Positions 54,937-64,000 are shown, numbered from the stretch's first letter. The stretch: 64,000 nt of DNA from Dokdonia pacifica (GCF_900188275.1 NZ_FZNY01000001.1:1178001-1242000), one strand, 5' to 3'. The notes: generated by a model not told the origin, from the sequence alone. Program-made: numbers and translations.

Positions 54937-55926
54937 TTACACCAAATTATTTTCTACAAGGTATTCTCCAATCTGAACAGCATTAGTTGCTGCTCCTTTT
55001 CGAAGATTATCAGAGACAATCCACATATTCAATGAATTTTCTTGTGAGTGATCTCGGCGTATGCGACCTACAAATACATCATTTTTACCTTCAGCATAAA
55101 TAGGCATAGGGTAGGTGTTTGTATCTGGATTGTCTTGTACAGTAACACCATCAGTTTCACTTAACAGCTTGCGTATATCAGTAAGATCATATTCATTATG
55201 AAATTCTAGATTTACAGACTCACTATGGCCTCCTACTACAGGAATACGTACCGCAGTTGCCGTTATCGCAATGGTACGATCGTCTAGTATTTTTTGAGTT
55301 TCATTAACAAGTTTCAATTCTTCTTTGGTATATCCATTTTCTTGAAAAACATCACAAGCAGGAATCGCATTACGGTGAATAGGGTATGGATATGCCATTT
55401 CACCTTTCTCTCCTGCATACTCGTTTTCTAATTGCTGTACTGCTTTTACACCTGTTCCAGTAATTGATTGATATGTAGAAACTACCAGTCTTTTAATGCC
55501 ATACTTTTTATGTAATGGCGCTAGTGCCAATACCATTTGTATCGTAGAGCAATTAGGGTTTGCAATAATCTTGTCGTTTTTAGTTAAAGCATTTGCATTA
55601 ATTTCAGGAACAACCAGTTTTTTTGTTAAATCCATTCGCCATGCAGATGAATTATCAATTACAGTAGTTCCTACTTCGGCAAATTTTGGAGCAAATTCAA
55701 GAGACGTGTCTCCTCCAGCAGAAAAAATAGCAATATCTGGTTTGGCAGCAATAGCATCTTCCATAGAAGAAATAGTGTACTCCTTCTGTTTATATAGCAC
55801 CTGTTTTCCTACCGATCGTGGAGATGCAACAGGAATTAATTCTGTTATTGGAAAATTACGTTCTGCAAGCACTTGCAACATCACTTGGCCTACCATTCCG
55901 GTAGCACCTACTACGGCTACTCTCAT
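54937..55926 (-). CDS. asd: Aspartate-semialdehyde dehydrogenase
   Basis: A 329-residue enzyme of the aspartate pathway (aspartyl phosphate + NADPH to aspartate semialdehyde, leading to Lys, diaminopimelate, Thr and Met). NADP motif VVGATGMVG (residues 5-13), catalytic Cys126 in NPNCSTIQ, and His in RIPVVGGHSE. Length and motifs are normal. It is flanked by a terminator and divergent spacing, so it is probably a separate unit. Confidence 0.95.
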   Translation of the reverse strand: MRVAVVGATGMVGQVMLQVLAERNFPITELIPVASPRSVGKQVLYKQKEYTISSMEDAIAAKPDIAIFSAGGDTSLEFAPKFAEVGTTVIDNSSAWRMDLTKKLVVPEINANALTKNDKIIANPNCSTIQMVLALAPLHKKYGIKRLVVSTYQSITGTGVKAVQQLENEYAGEKGEMAYPYPIHRNAIPACDVFQENGYTKEELKLVNETQKILDDRTIAITATAVRIPVVGGHSESVNLEFHNEYDLTDIRKLLSETDGVTVQDNPDTNTYPMPIYAEGKNDVFVGRIRRDHSQENSLNMWIVSDNLRKGAATNAVQIGEYLVENNLV

Positions 55927-56060
55927 TAGAATATGAATGTTTTTAAATTAAAACCTCAAATTTAGGGAGATGTACTTGATTTATGAACTTTAAAACAAAT
56001 AAAAAATGCATAATATTTGAAGGTTACACAAAAGAATTAAAAAATGTATAATTACTAACA

Positions 56061-56094
56061 AAAAACTGCCTTAGCTAGATAACTAAGGCAGTTT
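56061..56094 (-). terminator. Terminator of mscL
   Basis: A 12-bp stem AAACTGCCTTAG (56063-56074) with CTAAGGCAGTTT (56083-56094), 8-nt loop. On the minus strand it ends in TTTTT, downstream of mscL. Confidence 0.85.
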
Positions 56095-56133
56095 ACGGTT
56101 AAAAATATGTACTGTAGCGGTGGCTACGTATGT

Positions 56134-56538
56134 TTATTTTTTAAGTGCATCTCTGATTTCAGTCAATAAATCAATTTCAGATGGTCCTGCTGGAGCAGGC
56201 TCTTCAGCTGGTTTCTTCGTTTTATTGTATGCTTTTACAATTAAGAACATAACAAATCCTACAACGATTAAGCTAATTATAGTATCGATCCAAGCTCCAT
56301 ATTCTACTGCTGCAACCCCTGCTTCTTTTGCTGCTTCAACAGTTTTATATTCTACATCTCCTGGAGTCCAGAACTTATCTGAAAAGCTTGCACCTCCAGT
56401 TATTAGACCAATAAGAGGCATAGCAATTTTAGAGACGAACCCATTAATCACTGCTCCCATTGCTCCGGCCATAATTACTGCAACAGCAAAATCAATGACG
56501 TTACCCGTCATAATAAAATCCTTAAATTCTTTTAACAT
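56134..56538 (-). CDS. mscL: Large-conductance mechanosensitive channel
   Basis: A 134-residue channel subunit. The first helix reads FIMTGNVIDFAVAVIMAGAMGAVINGFV, with the GxxGxxGxxG-like pore pattern slightly altered by Met-Ala substitutions, and the second helix is IISLIVVGFVMFLIVKAYNK. The loop between them is normal for the family. It opens under strong membrane tension to release solutes during osmotic downshock. Confidence 0.93.
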   Translation of the reverse strand: MLKEFKDFIMTGNVIDFAVAVIMAGAMGAVINGFVSKIAMPLIGLITGGASFSDKFWTPGDVEYKTVEAAKEAGVAAVEYGAWIDTIISLIVVGFVMFLIVKAYNKTKKPAEEPAPAGPSEIDLLTEIRDALKK

Positions 56539-56622
56539 TTTAATTTGGTTTAAAGGTTAATGAATCTCTAAGGTACTAAAAAAACAAATTCAATTAACAA
56601 AGTTTTAAGAATATACAAGTTG

Positions 56623-57720
56623 CTATCGAAGAACGACACGTTTTATCCGTTGAGATACCGCGGTGAGTAGTTCATATGAGATAGAATGAATCCTAGCAGA
56701 CACATCAACAGCAGAGACTTCTTCTCCAAAAATAGTGACATCATCTCCTTCTTTACAATCAATACCTGTAATATTAACCATAAGCATGTCCATACATACG
56801 TTCCCTATAATAGGCGCTTTCTCTCCCTGTATAGTGACATATCCTTTACCATTACCATAAGCTCTGGAAATACCATCGGCATGTCCTATGGGAATCGTGG
56901 CTGTTTTTTCATAATGAGTAGCTGTATAGGCACGATTGTATCCTACAGTTTCATTAGGCTCAATCATATGTATTTGAGAAATGACGGATTTAAGGCATGC
57001 TACAGGACGTAAATTTTGATCTTCCTTAGGAGTATTGCCATAGCCGTATAATCCTATACCCGTGCGTACCATATCAAACTGAGCTTCCGGATAATTAATA
57101 ATAGCTGAGGTGTTACTCTGATGTAAGAAAGGAGTATCATCCAATGCTTGTAAAAGAGTATTTGCAGTTTTTGTGAAACTAGCAATCTGATGTTGGGTAA
57201 ACGTTTTTTCTTCTAAATCTTCACTAGCCGCTAAATGTGAAAAAATAGAGGTGATTTTAATAGCATCTGTTTCTTTAAGACGTTCTAGAATCCAGTCGGT
57301 GTCATTTTCCCAGAAACCTAAACGGTTAAGACCGGTATTAAATTTTAAGTGAACAGGATAGTGTTTTTGTTTATGCGCTTTCGCGAAAGCGGAAAATTCA
57401 CGAAAAACACGGGCGCTATATAAACTAGGCTCTAGACAATTTTCAATAACCACTTTAAAATTATCAGGTTGAGGATGTAATACTAAAATAGGAATCTGTA
57501 TTCCTGCTTTACGTAAAGCTTCTCCTTCATGAGCGTACGCTACAGCAAAATAATCAATTCCTAATTCTTCTAGGAATAGCGCTACTTCACAGGCATCACT
57601 TCCATATCCGAAAGCTTTTACAACCCCCATCATTTTTACATCTTTAGCAAGTTTAGACCTGAGATAGGCGTAGTTATGTTTTAATGCATTGAGGTTTATT
57701 TCTAGACGGGTGACCCCCAT
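56623..57720 (-). CDS. alr: Alanine racemase
   Basis: A 365-residue PLP enzyme that makes D-alanine for peptidoglycan. The PLP lysine is Lys35 in VVKAFGYG and the catalytic tyrosine is in ETVGYNRAY (about residue 258). CMDMLMVNITG follows. Around residue 111 the palindrome at 57376 writes SAFAKAHK within the barrel. It ends 6 bp after... its start lies 6 bp downstream of tdk, so tdk and alr form an operon. Length is normal. Confidence 0.95.
   Translation of the reverse strand: MGVTRLEINLNALKHNYAYLRSKLAKDVKMMGVVKAFGYGSDACEVALFLEELGIDYFAVAYAHEGEALRKAGIQIPILVLHPQPDNFKVVIENCLEPSLYSARVFREFSAFAKAHKQKHYPVHLKFNTGLNRLGFWENDTDWILERLKETDAIKITSIFSHLAASEDLEEKTFTQHQIASFTKTANTLLQALDDTPFLHQSNTSAIINYPEAQFDMVRTGIGLYGYGNTPKEDQNLRPVACLKSVISQIHMIEPNETVGYNRAYTATHYEKTATIPIGHADGISRAYGNGKGYVTIQGEKAPIIGNVCMDMLMVNITGIDCKEGDDVTIFGEEVSAVDVSARIHSISYELLTAVSQRIKRVVLR
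57376..57391. repeat. Palindrome copy 15 (in alr)
   Basis: Perfect 16-bp palindrome CGCTTTCGCGAAAGCG, read as AFAKA in alanine racemase. Confidence 0.95.
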
Positions 57721-57726
57721 AAGAGA

Positions 57727-58383
57727 TTATTTATCGGTGTTTGTATCAGGTATTTTTTCTATAGAAACTTCGGTAGGATCATTTACCTCCATTTTTTTAA
57801 GACGATCACGCAACATGGCTTTGTAATAAGCGCCTCTACTTAGAGGTTCATACTCTTCGGTTTCTCCCAAAAGTACAATGTTGTCATTTTGTGCTTTACG
57901 ATAACTATATTGGGCTAAGTTACCCGTACGTGTGCATACGGCATGTACTTTAGTAACATACTCTGCCGTAGCCATCAATGCAGGCATAGGTCCAAAAGGA
58001 TTTCCTTTAAAGTCCATATCTAAACCAGCAATAATAACTCTAATGCCTCTATTTGCTAGGTCATTACATACTTTTACAATTTCGTCATCAAAAAATTGTG
58101 CTTCATCTATTCCTATCACATCACAATTATCTGCAAGAATAGGGATATTTGCTGCCGCAGGAACGGGTGTAGAACGTATTTCATTAGCATCGTGAGATAC
58201 TACCATTTCTTCGTCGTAGCGAGTATCTACAGCAGGTTTGAAGATTTCAACTTTTTGTTTTGCAAACTGGGCGCGTTTAAGCCTGCGAATGAGTTCTTCT
58301 GTTTTTCCAGAGAACATTGATCCACAAATTACTTCAATCCAACCGAATTGCTCCTTATGATTTACTGTGTTTTCGAGAAACAT
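57727..58383 (-). CDS. tdk: Thymidine kinase
   Basis: A 218-residue enzyme of the type II (TK1-like) group. Walker A GSMFSGKT at residues 21-28, catalytic and Mg2+ binding DEAQFF at 93-98, and a lasso region with [24 protein letters not shown]. The structural zinc may be partly missing: only one Cys appears in VHAVCTRTG, with the partner set reduced. It phosphorylates thymidine in the salvage pathway. The following alr starts 6 bp downstream on the same strand. Confidence 0.93.
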   Translation of the reverse strand: MFLENTVNHKEQFGWIEVICGSMFSGKTEELIRRLKRAQFAKQKVEIFKPAVDTRYDEEMVVSHDANEIRSTPVPAAANIPILADNCDVIGIDEAQFFDDEIVKVCNDLANRGIRVIIAGLDMDFKGNPFGPMPALMATAEYVTKVHAVCTRTGNLAQYSYRKAQNDNIVLLGETEEYEPLSRGAYYKAMLRDRLKKMEVNDPTEVSIEKIPDTNTDK

Positions 58384-58400
58384 TTTGTACTTTTCAAGAC

Positions 58401-58424
58401 CAAAACGTCTTTTTTGACGTTTGG
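58401..58424. other. Inverted repeat in the tdk/58486 divergent region
   Basis: CAAAACGTC (58401-58409), six T, GACGTTTGG (58416-58424), with one bulged A. It may be an operator or part of a terminator for a leader. Sequence evidence only. Confidence 0.4.
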
Positions 58425-58485
58425 TTTTAGGTCAGGGTAAATTTATCAAAAAAGAGACGTAATCAACGTTAAGTATTCGAAAGTT

Positions 58486-59337
58486 ATGAAGAAATCTATT
58501 AAAGCAGAATTAATAAGTCTCGCACACAAAATATTACAACTTAAAGATGATACTTCATATGCGCAAATGACAGAGCAATCTAGAGCGCTTTATGAGAAAT
58601 TGATGGTGCTATCTTATGCAGAAAAGCTAGAACAATCTGGCCAACCTACTATTGGATTGTCTAAAATTGAAGCAACAATCAATGAAATACATGAGGAAGA
58701 GGCAATAGCTCCTGTTATTGAGAAAATATTAGAAGAAGTACACGAAGAAGAAAAAATAGAGACGCCTGAACCTGTTAAAGTAAAAACACCAGCAGAAATT
58801 GTTGCCGAAAATGAAGCGCGATTTGCTGAAGCAAGAGCAAATGACAGGCATAGGCCAGATGGTACTGTTTTTAATCAAGATGAACCTGTACACGAACCTG
58901 TAATTGAAAAAATTAAAGACATCGTAGCCGAAATGCCTCCAGAAGCTTCGGTTATAGATGAGCTTGTAGATTCTATAGAGCCTCAAGATCGCTATCAAAA
59001 AAATGATATGCTAGAAATAGGGAGGGAGTTTGCTCAAACACCTGTTTTTGAACCTGTCGCAGTAGCCGAAGAAGATGTAATTCCTAAAAACCTTAATGAT
59101 AAACTTAAAAGTGGTCTTAAAATAGGACTCAATGATAAGCTTGCTTTCATAAAACATCTCTTCCAAGGTAGTGATGCCGACTATAATAGAGTATTGTCAC
59201 AATTAAGCACTTTTAGGTCTTTAGAAGAGGCAAAACAATTTATATATCAGATGGTAAAGCCTGATTATGATTCTTGGGAAGGGAAAGAAGAATACGAAGA
59301 ACGTTTTATACAGATTATTGAGAGTAAGTTTAATTAA
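58486..59337 (+). CDS. Conserved hypothetical cytoplasmic protein
   Basis: A 283-residue acidic protein without signal or membrane segments. The first 60 residues are helical (SIKAELISLAHKILQLKDD). The middle is low-complexity and Glu/Pro-rich (HEEEKIETPEPVKVKTP). The last 75 residues form the best-defined part (LNDKLKSGLKIGLNDKLAFIKHLFQG then VLSQLSTFRSLEEAKQF and VKPDYDSWEGKEEYEERF). I recall this C-terminal part as conserved in flavobacteria beside tdk and rsmI. The function is unknown. It is divergent from tdk and stops 9 bp before the DoxX-like gene. Confidence 0.7.
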   Translation: MKKSIKAELISLAHKILQLKDDTSYAQMTEQSRALYEKLMVLSYAEKLEQSGQPTIGLSKIEATINEIHEEEAIAPVIEKILEEVHEEEKIETPEPVKVKTPAEIVAENEARFAEARANDRHRPDGTVFNQDEPVHEPVIEKIKDIVAEMPPEASVIDELVDSIEPQDRYQKNDMLEIGREFAQTPVFEPVAVAEEDVIPKNLNDKLKSGLKIGLNDKLAFIKHLFQGSDADYNRVLSQLSTFRSLEEAKQFIYQMVKPDYDSWEGKEEYEERFIQIIESKFN

Positions 59338-59346
59338 TACATCCTA

Positions 59347-59712
59347 ATGAAAGTTCAAAAAATCAGCTATTGGATTGCTACAGTGATAACCTGTGGTATT
59401 TTTATATTTTCGGCACAAATGTATTTTATAAATACAGCCATGGTAGAGAGCTATTTTGAAGCACTTCAATATCCTTCTTATATTGTAATTCCACTAGCGA
59501 TTGCAAAAGTATTAGGTATTGCGATGGTATTATGGAGAGGCATTCCTTGGCTTACAGAATGGGCATATGCAGGGTTGTTTTTTGATGCTGTCTTAGCATT
59601 TGCAGCACATACACATGCAGCCGATGGTGAATATCTGTTTTCCTTGATCGTATTAATTTTCTTGCCAATATCATACTTCTTAGGAAAAAGAATACGACCT
59701 ATGTATGACTGA
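59347..59712 (+). CDS. DoxX-like membrane protein
   Basis: A 121-residue protein with four membrane spans and the DoxX-like pattern (IATVITCGIFIFSAQMYFIN, IVIPLAIAKVLGIAMVLW). It is only loosely similar to the DoxX protein at 53005, so the two are not recent duplicates. It overlaps rsmI by 8 bp. The function is unknown. Confidence 0.72.
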   Translation: MKVQKISYWIATVITCGIFIFSAQMYFINTAMVESYFEALQYPSYIVIPLAIAKVLGIAMVLWRGIPWLTEWAYAGLFFDAVLAFAAHTHAADGEYLFSLIVLIFLPISYFLGKRIRPMYD

Positions 59713-60385
59713 AAATAGCAAATTATACCTCGTTCCTACACCTATTGGAAACTTAGAAGATATCACATTGCGTGCTATCCGTGTTTTAAAAGAAGTAGAT
59801 CTTATTCTTGCTGAAGATACACGAACTAGCGGAAAGCTATTAAAGCATTTTGAGATTTCAACGCAGATGATGAGTCATCATATGCATAATGAACATAAGA
59901 CAGTAGAAAACCTTGTAAAACGATTACAAGCGGGTGAGACCATGGCTTTGATAAGCGATGCAGGAACTCCAGCGATCTCTGATCCTGGGTTTTTATTAAC
60001 GAGAGCATGTGTAGAAGCAGGTATTACAGTAGATTGTCTTCCTGGGGCAACTGCATTTGTACCTGCCTTGGTAAATAGTGGATTGCCTAATGATAAATTT
60101 GTTTTTGAAGGATTTCTTCCTGTAAAAAAAGGAAGACAAACCCGTCTTCTCTTATTAGTAGAAGAAACAAGAACTATGATTTTTTATGAATCTCCTCATA
60201 AACTCATAAAGACTTTAGGAAATTTTGCTGAGTTTTTTGGAGAAGAGCGTCAAGTATCGGTTTCTAGAGAGATTACAAAACTCCATGAAGAAACTATTAG
60301 AGGTACAGTAAAAGAAGTATTAGCACATTACACAAAAAAACCGCCTAAAGGAGAAATCGTAATCGTGCTAGCAGGAAAAAAATAA
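59705..60385 (+). CDS. rsmI: 16S rRNA (cytidine1402-2'-O)-methyltransferase
   Basis: A 226-residue SAM-dependent enzyme of the tetrapyrrole-methylase fold. The signatures are PTPIGNLEDITLRAIRVLKE, AEDTRTSGKLL, ISDAGTPAISDPG and LPGATAFVPALVNSGL. It methylates the 2'-O of C1402 in 16S rRNA, tuning decoding in the ribosomal P site. It starts inside the last codons of the DoxX-like gene. Confidence 0.94.
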   Translation: MTENSKLYLVPTPIGNLEDITLRAIRVLKEVDLILAEDTRTSGKLLKHFEISTQMMSHHMHNEHKTVENLVKRLQAGETMALISDAGTPAISDPGFLLTRACVEAGITVDCLPGATAFVPALVNSGLPNDKFVFEGFLPVKKGRQTRLLLLVEETRTMIFYESPHKLIKTLGNFAEFFGEERQVSVSREITKLHEETIRGTVKEVLAHYTKKPPKGEIVIVLAGKK

Positions 60386-60487
60386 CAGCAAAAAGTACAA
60401 TTTACATTCCTTTTCTAGTAGCTGCTGTTGTGCTTAATCTTAGTATCATTGTGATGACAATAAGTAGTATGTTAAAGTTCAATTCCT

Positions 60488-61063
60488 ATGGAAACATTAT
60501 TATCCTCAATACGTTCTTGTGAAATATGCAAAGAACACCTTCCTTTAGGTCCTAATCCTATAGTCACAGCACATCCGGATGCACGTGTGATTATTATAGG
60601 ACAGGCTCCAGGCACAAAAGTACACGCGACCTCTATTCCTTGGGATGACCCTAGTGGCAAACAATTACGAAAGTGGCTAGACTGTGACTCAGAGGTGTTT
60701 TATGATCCTACAAAGGTATCTTTAGTTCCTATGGGATTTTGTTATCCAGGAAAAGGAAAAACAGGAGATTTACCACCAAGACCAGAATGTGCTCCTCAAT
60801 GGCATGAACAATTATTAAGTAAAATGCCCAATATACAATTGATCATTCTTATTGGGATGTATGCTCAAAAATATTACCTAAAAGACACAGCAAAAAAGAC
60901 GCTTACAGAAACGGTAAGAAATCATGAAGCATATGCTCCTAAAATTATTCCATTACCGCATCCTTCACCTCGTAATAGGTTTTGGCTCACAAAAAATCCT
61001 TGGTTTGATGTAGAAGTTGTGCCTAAACTTCAGTCCGCTTTCGCGAAAGCGGTCTCAGATTGA
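60488..61063 (+). CDS. Uracil-DNA glycosylase-like protein
   Basis: A 191-residue protein of the UDG superfamily (family 4/5-like). The water-activating motif is IIIGQAPGTKVHATSIPW, followed by SGKQLRKWLD, and motif 2 is PLPHPSPRNRFWL. Two early cysteines (CEICKEH) could bind part of a metal site, but the 4Fe-4S set of family 4 is not complete, so the exact activity is open. The protein ends SAFAKAVSD: the palindrome at 61035 lies directly before the stop. It converges with the TonB receptor gene (7 bp apart). Confidence 0.8.
   Translation: METLLSSIRSCEICKEHLPLGPNPIVTAHPDARVIIIGQAPGTKVHATSIPWDDPSGKQLRKWLDCDSEVFYDPTKVSLVPMGFCYPGKGKTGDLPPRPECAPQWHEQLLSKMPNIQLIILIGMYAQKYYLKDTAKKTLTETVRNHEAYAPKIIPLPHPSPRNRFWLTKNPWFDVEVVPKLQSAFAKAVSD
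61035..61052. repeat. Palindrome copy 16 (3' end of UDG-like gene)
   Basis: 18-bp palindrome CCGCTTTCGCGAAAGCGG, 11 bp before the stop codon of the UDG-like gene, read as AFAKA. It sits between two convergent genes, where it could also form a hairpin. Confidence 0.95.
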
Positions 61064-61070
61064 TTCCCTT

Positions 61071-63491
61071 TTAAAAAGAATATTTAGCCGCAAGAATAAG
61101 ATTACGTCCAGCTGCCGAAATACCTGAAGCATACGTTCTGTATAACTGATCTGTAATGTTTTCTAGATTAGCAGTAAAATTCCATTGATCATTTAATCTA
61201 AACTGACTAGATACATTAAGTGTATACCACTTTGGAGAAAAAGGATTTCCATCTGCATCTACAGCAAATAGTTCTGGGCTGTCACTTACTTCTGGAGATA
61301 AATCTTGAAAATCTAATGCGCCATTATAATTTACAAAAGCATTTAAAGTCCATCTGTCTTTTTTCCAGATAAGATGTGTGTTCCCAAAGGTAGGAGCCAC
61401 ATGCCTTACGGGAAGTAATGATCCGTCTTCTTCTTCTTGCTCGCCTCTAGTAATATTAAACTGAGAGGTCACATTAAAGTTATGAGGTAGTTTAATGTCA
61501 ATACCAGCTTCAAAACCCCATACTTGAGCTGTGCCTGCATTTTGAATAGCTTCTATATTTACAGTTTCTCCTTCAAACTCTATTGTTGAAGAACCATTAA
61601 GCGTAAAATCCCTACGCACTAATGCATTTTCTAGTTGAGAGTAATATACATTGGCATCAAAAGTGACCACATTATTAAAGTTAAGAACCGTTCCTATTTC
61701 TGCATTATAAGCATACTCTGCTTTTAAATCTGGATTAGGAATGATGAGGTCTCCATCACCACTATCAAATACTTTCCCTATGTCATCTATATTAGGAGCT
61801 CTAAAGGCAGTAGATAAATTGGTTTTAAGAAGCACTGTTTTAGAAAGTTGGTAATTAAGACCAGCACTTCCCGTTACATTCCCAAAATTAACACGTGACT
61901 TTTCAAATGGAAAATTGAAAAACTGATTATTATCTCTAAAATCTGTAAAAATAAATAACTGGTTATAACGTAAACCTGAGTTTAGTTTTAGTTTTGGACT
62001 AAGGTCAAATTGACCGCTTACGTAGGCGGCAAGCGATTGCCATTCAGATCCATCTGGATAGCGTGTATCTGTGAGTTCAAACTGACCTGTTTCTATATCG
62101 GTAATAGAGCCATTTGAGTTTACATAATTATAAACATATTCAAGACCGTAATTAAGTTTTGTCTTTCTGTTTTTAAGTGTTTTTTCAAAATCAAGTGCTC
62201 CAGAAAGTGCATTTACGCGTTCTGTTCGTGTGCGAAGATCTGTTCTTCCTACCCGTCTATCATTTCTGCTTTCTTCCGAATTTTGAAACGCAACAGTTCC
62301 TTGCACTCTATCATACCAAGGACCTCCTCCTTCTTTATTTACTTGTAAACTGGCTAAGAACCACTTTTGAGGTCCATAAAACCATTGCGCCGATCTAAAA
62401 CTGCCATCATCATCTCTTTGTGTAAGTCTATCATAACGATCATAATCTGAAGTGGTGACATACGAAACATTAAAATTAAAATCCCATGTATTATTAGGCA
62501 CATACCGTACTTTTTGCATGAAATTATAACTACTATAGCCCGTGCTTACTTGTCGTAAAGGATCCTCATTTTGTACAACAACATCTTCCCCATCAATACG
62601 ACGTATAAATTCGTTTCGTAAAAAAGCATCTGGTCCATGGCGTCCTTGTCTTTGATCTCCATAATCAGAATAACTAGCACTCGTAAGAAATGCCCATTTT
62701 TTAGACCCTAAATTAAAATCAAAATGTCCTGTTTTTTCATTGTTAGAAGTACTGTAACGTGCAAGTGCATTTCCAGAAACGGTAACCCCTAACGTATCTT
62801 TCTTAGAAAGCTGTGGTTTTTTTGTGTAGAAATTCAAAACACCTCCTACTGCATCACTTCCATAAACCACAGAACCTGGACCCAAAATCACTTCGGTTCT
62901 TTCTAAAGCAAAAGGATCTATAGAGATAATATTCTGGACATTTCCACCTCTGAAAATGGCTGTATTGAAACGAATACCATCTAGGGTAATAAGGAGCCTA
63001 TTTGTAGAATACCCTCTTATGGAAGGACTACCTCCTCCTAGCTGACTTTTCTGTACAAATACTTGCCCACTTGTTTGTAATAAGTCGGCAGAAGTTTGTG
63101 GATTATATAATTCGATATCTTCTTTAGAAAAACCAACAATTTTTTGAGGGATTTCACTTTTTTTCTGACCAAATTTTGATACGGATAATACAATTTCACC
63201 AAGGGTGTTTTCTAATTGTTTTAAAAAAACTTTATTCCCGTAGGCAATTATTTGAGCTTTTGTATAAATCGCTTGTTTATGAGCTACTTCAGAGAAAATG
63301 ATTTTTTCCGCTTTCGCGAAAGCGGTTATATCTGCCTTTCCATCAAAATCGGTAATAGTACTTATACTCTTATCTTCATTATAAATAGCAACACTAATGA
63401 TAGGTTCTCTAGTGTCTATATCAAGAACGGTGATTTGTTGTGCTTGCGATGCTATAGTTATAAATAAAAATAGAATAAATAGGTAGCGCAT
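61071..63491 (-). CDS. TonB-dependent outer-membrane receptor
   Basis: An 806-residue receptor. Signal peptide MRYLFILFLFITIASQAQ; residues about 20-100 form a CarboxypepD_reg-like domain; the plug follows (QTSADLLQTSGQVFVQKSQLGGGSPSIRGY to GSDAVGGVLNFYT), and a 22-strand barrel fills the rest, ending in the aromatic AAKYSF. The plug style resembles haem or siderophore receptors; the ligand is unknown. It starts at the base after the recO stop. Around residue 57 the palindrome at 63309 writes TAFAKAEK in the regulatory-like domain. Confidence 0.9.
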   Translation of the reverse strand: MRYLFILFLFITIASQAQQITVLDIDTREPIISVAIYNEDKSISTITDFDGKADITAFAKAEKIIFSEVAHKQAIYTKAQIIAYGNKVFLKQLENTLGEIVLSVSKFGQKKSEIPQKIVGFSKEDIELYNPQTSADLLQTSGQVFVQKSQLGGGSPSIRGYSTNRLLITLDGIRFNTAIFRGGNVQNIISIDPFALERTEVILGPGSVVYGSDAVGGVLNFYTKKPQLSKKDTLGVTVSGNALARYSTSNNEKTGHFDFNLGSKKWAFLTSASYSDYGDQRQGRHGPDAFLRNEFIRRIDGEDVVVQNEDPLRQVSTGYSSYNFMQKVRYVPNNTWDFNFNVSYVTTSDYDRYDRLTQRDDDGSFRSAQWFYGPQKWFLASLQVNKEGGGPWYDRVQGTVAFQNSEESRNDRRVGRTDLRTRTERVNALSGALDFEKTLKNRKTKLNYGLEYVYNYVNSNGSITDIETGQFELTDTRYPDGSEWQSLAAYVSGQFDLSPKLKLNSGLRYNQLFIFTDFRDNNQFFNFPFEKSRVNFGNVTGSAGLNYQLSKTVLLKTNLSTAFRAPNIDDIGKVFDSGDGDLIIPNPDLKAEYAYNAEIGTVLNFNNVVTFDANVYYSQLENALVRRDFTLNGSSTIEFEGETVNIEAIQNAGTAQVWGFEAGIDIKLPHNFNVTSQFNITRGEQEEEDGSLLPVRHVAPTFGNTHLIWKKDRWTLNAFVNYNGALDFQDLSPEVSDSPELFAVDADGNPFSPKWYTLNVSSQFRLNDQWNFTANLENITDQLYRTYASGISAAGRNLILAAKYSF
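63309..63326. repeat. Palindrome copy 17 (in TonB receptor gene)
   Basis: 18-bp palindrome CCGCTTTCGCGAAAGCGG, read as AFAKA. It is the second 18-bp form; the first is at 61035. Confidence 0.95.
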
Positions 63492-64000
63492 TTAGGTAAA
63501 AATTGAATTAAGCACAGCAAGTGAGCGAGGTTTTTTAAAACCGTGCAAATGTAGCTCATAATACTGTAATAACATAGTGAGGAAATCACTACGTTGTTTC
63601 TGGTTTAGTTTGATTTCTGGTAGTGTATCAAATTTTATGCCTAATAGCTCTTTTAGAATTTTTATTTGCTTGCCGTTTTGACAATATATATTTATTTCTG
63701 AAGGCTCAAATGTTCCTTCTATAAGATTAAAGTATTCGAACTCAATATGTGTCTCGTCAGGATAAAATCCAAGATATTGAGTGAGTTTAAGTAAAAAGAA
63801 AAGATGGAAATTTGCAATGGTATCATGAGTGTCCAACCATATGATCGCTGTGGTTAGGTAATCAAATAAAAAGCTGTTTTCCTCTTCTTCTATAATTGTG
63901 CTTCTGAGCATATCTGCAATAAAGAAAACAAGCGCTGTTTTTGTAATATCAGTATGTAAATTTCTGTATTGATAGGCTACTTTTGCTTCACGTATGGTTT
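63492..64000 (-). CDS. recO: DNA repair protein RecO (3' part, runs off the window)
   Basis: The C-terminal part of a RecO-like protein. The frame is open to the right edge (reading TIREAKVAYQYRNLHTDI, then ALVFFIADMLRSTIIEEEEN), so the N-terminal OB-fold is outside the window. The alpha-helical C-terminal region matches RecO of flavobacteria, which lack the canonical zinc cysteines. RecO loads RecA on SSB-coated DNA with RecR. Its stop directly precedes the TonB receptor start on the same strand, so the two are likely coupled. An internal ATG at 63911 is not a start. Confidence 0.8.
   Translation of the reverse strand, partial: TIREAKVAYQYRNLHTDITKTALVFFIADMLRSTIIEEEENSFLFDYLTTAIIWLDTHDTIANFHLFFLLKLTQYLGFYPDETHIEFEYFNLIEGTFEPSEINIYCQNGKQIKILKELLGIKFDTLPEIKLNQKQRSDFLTMLLQYYELHLHGFKKPRSLAVLNSIFT

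Overview
The window is about 37 % G+C by impression, is gene dense, and reads as a chromosome segment of a marine-type flavobacterium (Bacteroidota, Flavobacteriia; a Dokdonia/Krokinobacter-like relative would fit). Supporting signs are a type IX secretion lipoprotein (SprE/PorW) with a cargo protein bearing the C-terminal sorting domain, a bactofilin-AtpZ-atpBEFHAG cluster without atpD/atpC, several families typical of Flavobacteriia (DUF4254, DUF4292, DUF5687, DUF6341/DUF6427-like), -7 boxes of the TAnnTTTG type, and weak ribosome binding sites.

Layout. 1-10804: an envelope polysaccharide locus (two Wzy/WaaL-like membrane proteins, four glycosyltransferases including a WcaI type, SGNH esterase, hexapeptide acyltransferase, UDP-glucose dehydrogenase, UDP-glucuronate decarboxylase, WcaJ/WbaP-like initiating transferase). 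Its enzymes can supply UDP-GlcA and UDP-xylose, start the chain on a lipid carrier, extend it, decorate it and polymerise it. 10824-14389: a secreted hypothetical, a CapK/PaaK-like adenylate-forming enzyme, purD and a small membrane protein. 14476-18865: a DUF6427-like membrane protein, an accessory stretch (two hypotheticals and an orphan D12-class adenine methyltransferase), then DUF4254 and a GT9 enzyme. 18920-22433: nitronate monooxygenase and a four-gene accessory cassette with two related GT-A-like proteins. 22474-26911: two ABC systems around a ferredoxin-reductase-like protein. 27120-35896: sprE, bactofilin and the ATP synthase genes. 35897-36802: a 906-bp gene-free stretch with two copies of a structured element. 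36803-46347: flippase, dut, TPR proteins, nucleotidyltransferase, DUF4292, an EnvC-like protein and outer-membrane proteins. 46354-64000: T9SS cargo, thioesterase, SPOR protein, dprA, prolyl oligopeptidase, DoxX, CAT-like enzyme, asd, mscL, alr, tdk, rsmI, a uracil-DNA-glycosylase-like protein, a TonB receptor and the 3' part of recO.

The most unusual signal cuts across all of this. A short perfect palindrome, core CTTTCGCGAAAG and usually CGCTTTCGCGAAAGCG, occurs 17 times (about one per 3.8 kb) both between and inside genes. Inside genes it is read mostly in one frame and writes the peptide AFAKA into unrelated proteins (WcaI, CapK, GT9, ferredoxin reductase, DprA, Alr, UDG-like, TonB receptor, and AFAK in AtpB). 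It behaves like a highly iterated palindrome (compare cyanobacterial HIP1) or a DNA uptake/chromosome-organisation word, and I know of no description of it. A second candidate is the pair of 144-bp elements at 36028 and 36500, whose conserved 3' half ends in a terminator-like hairpin with a compensatory base change. They look like a duplicated small RNA gene.

Identifications come from reading motifs by eye; no database search was run.
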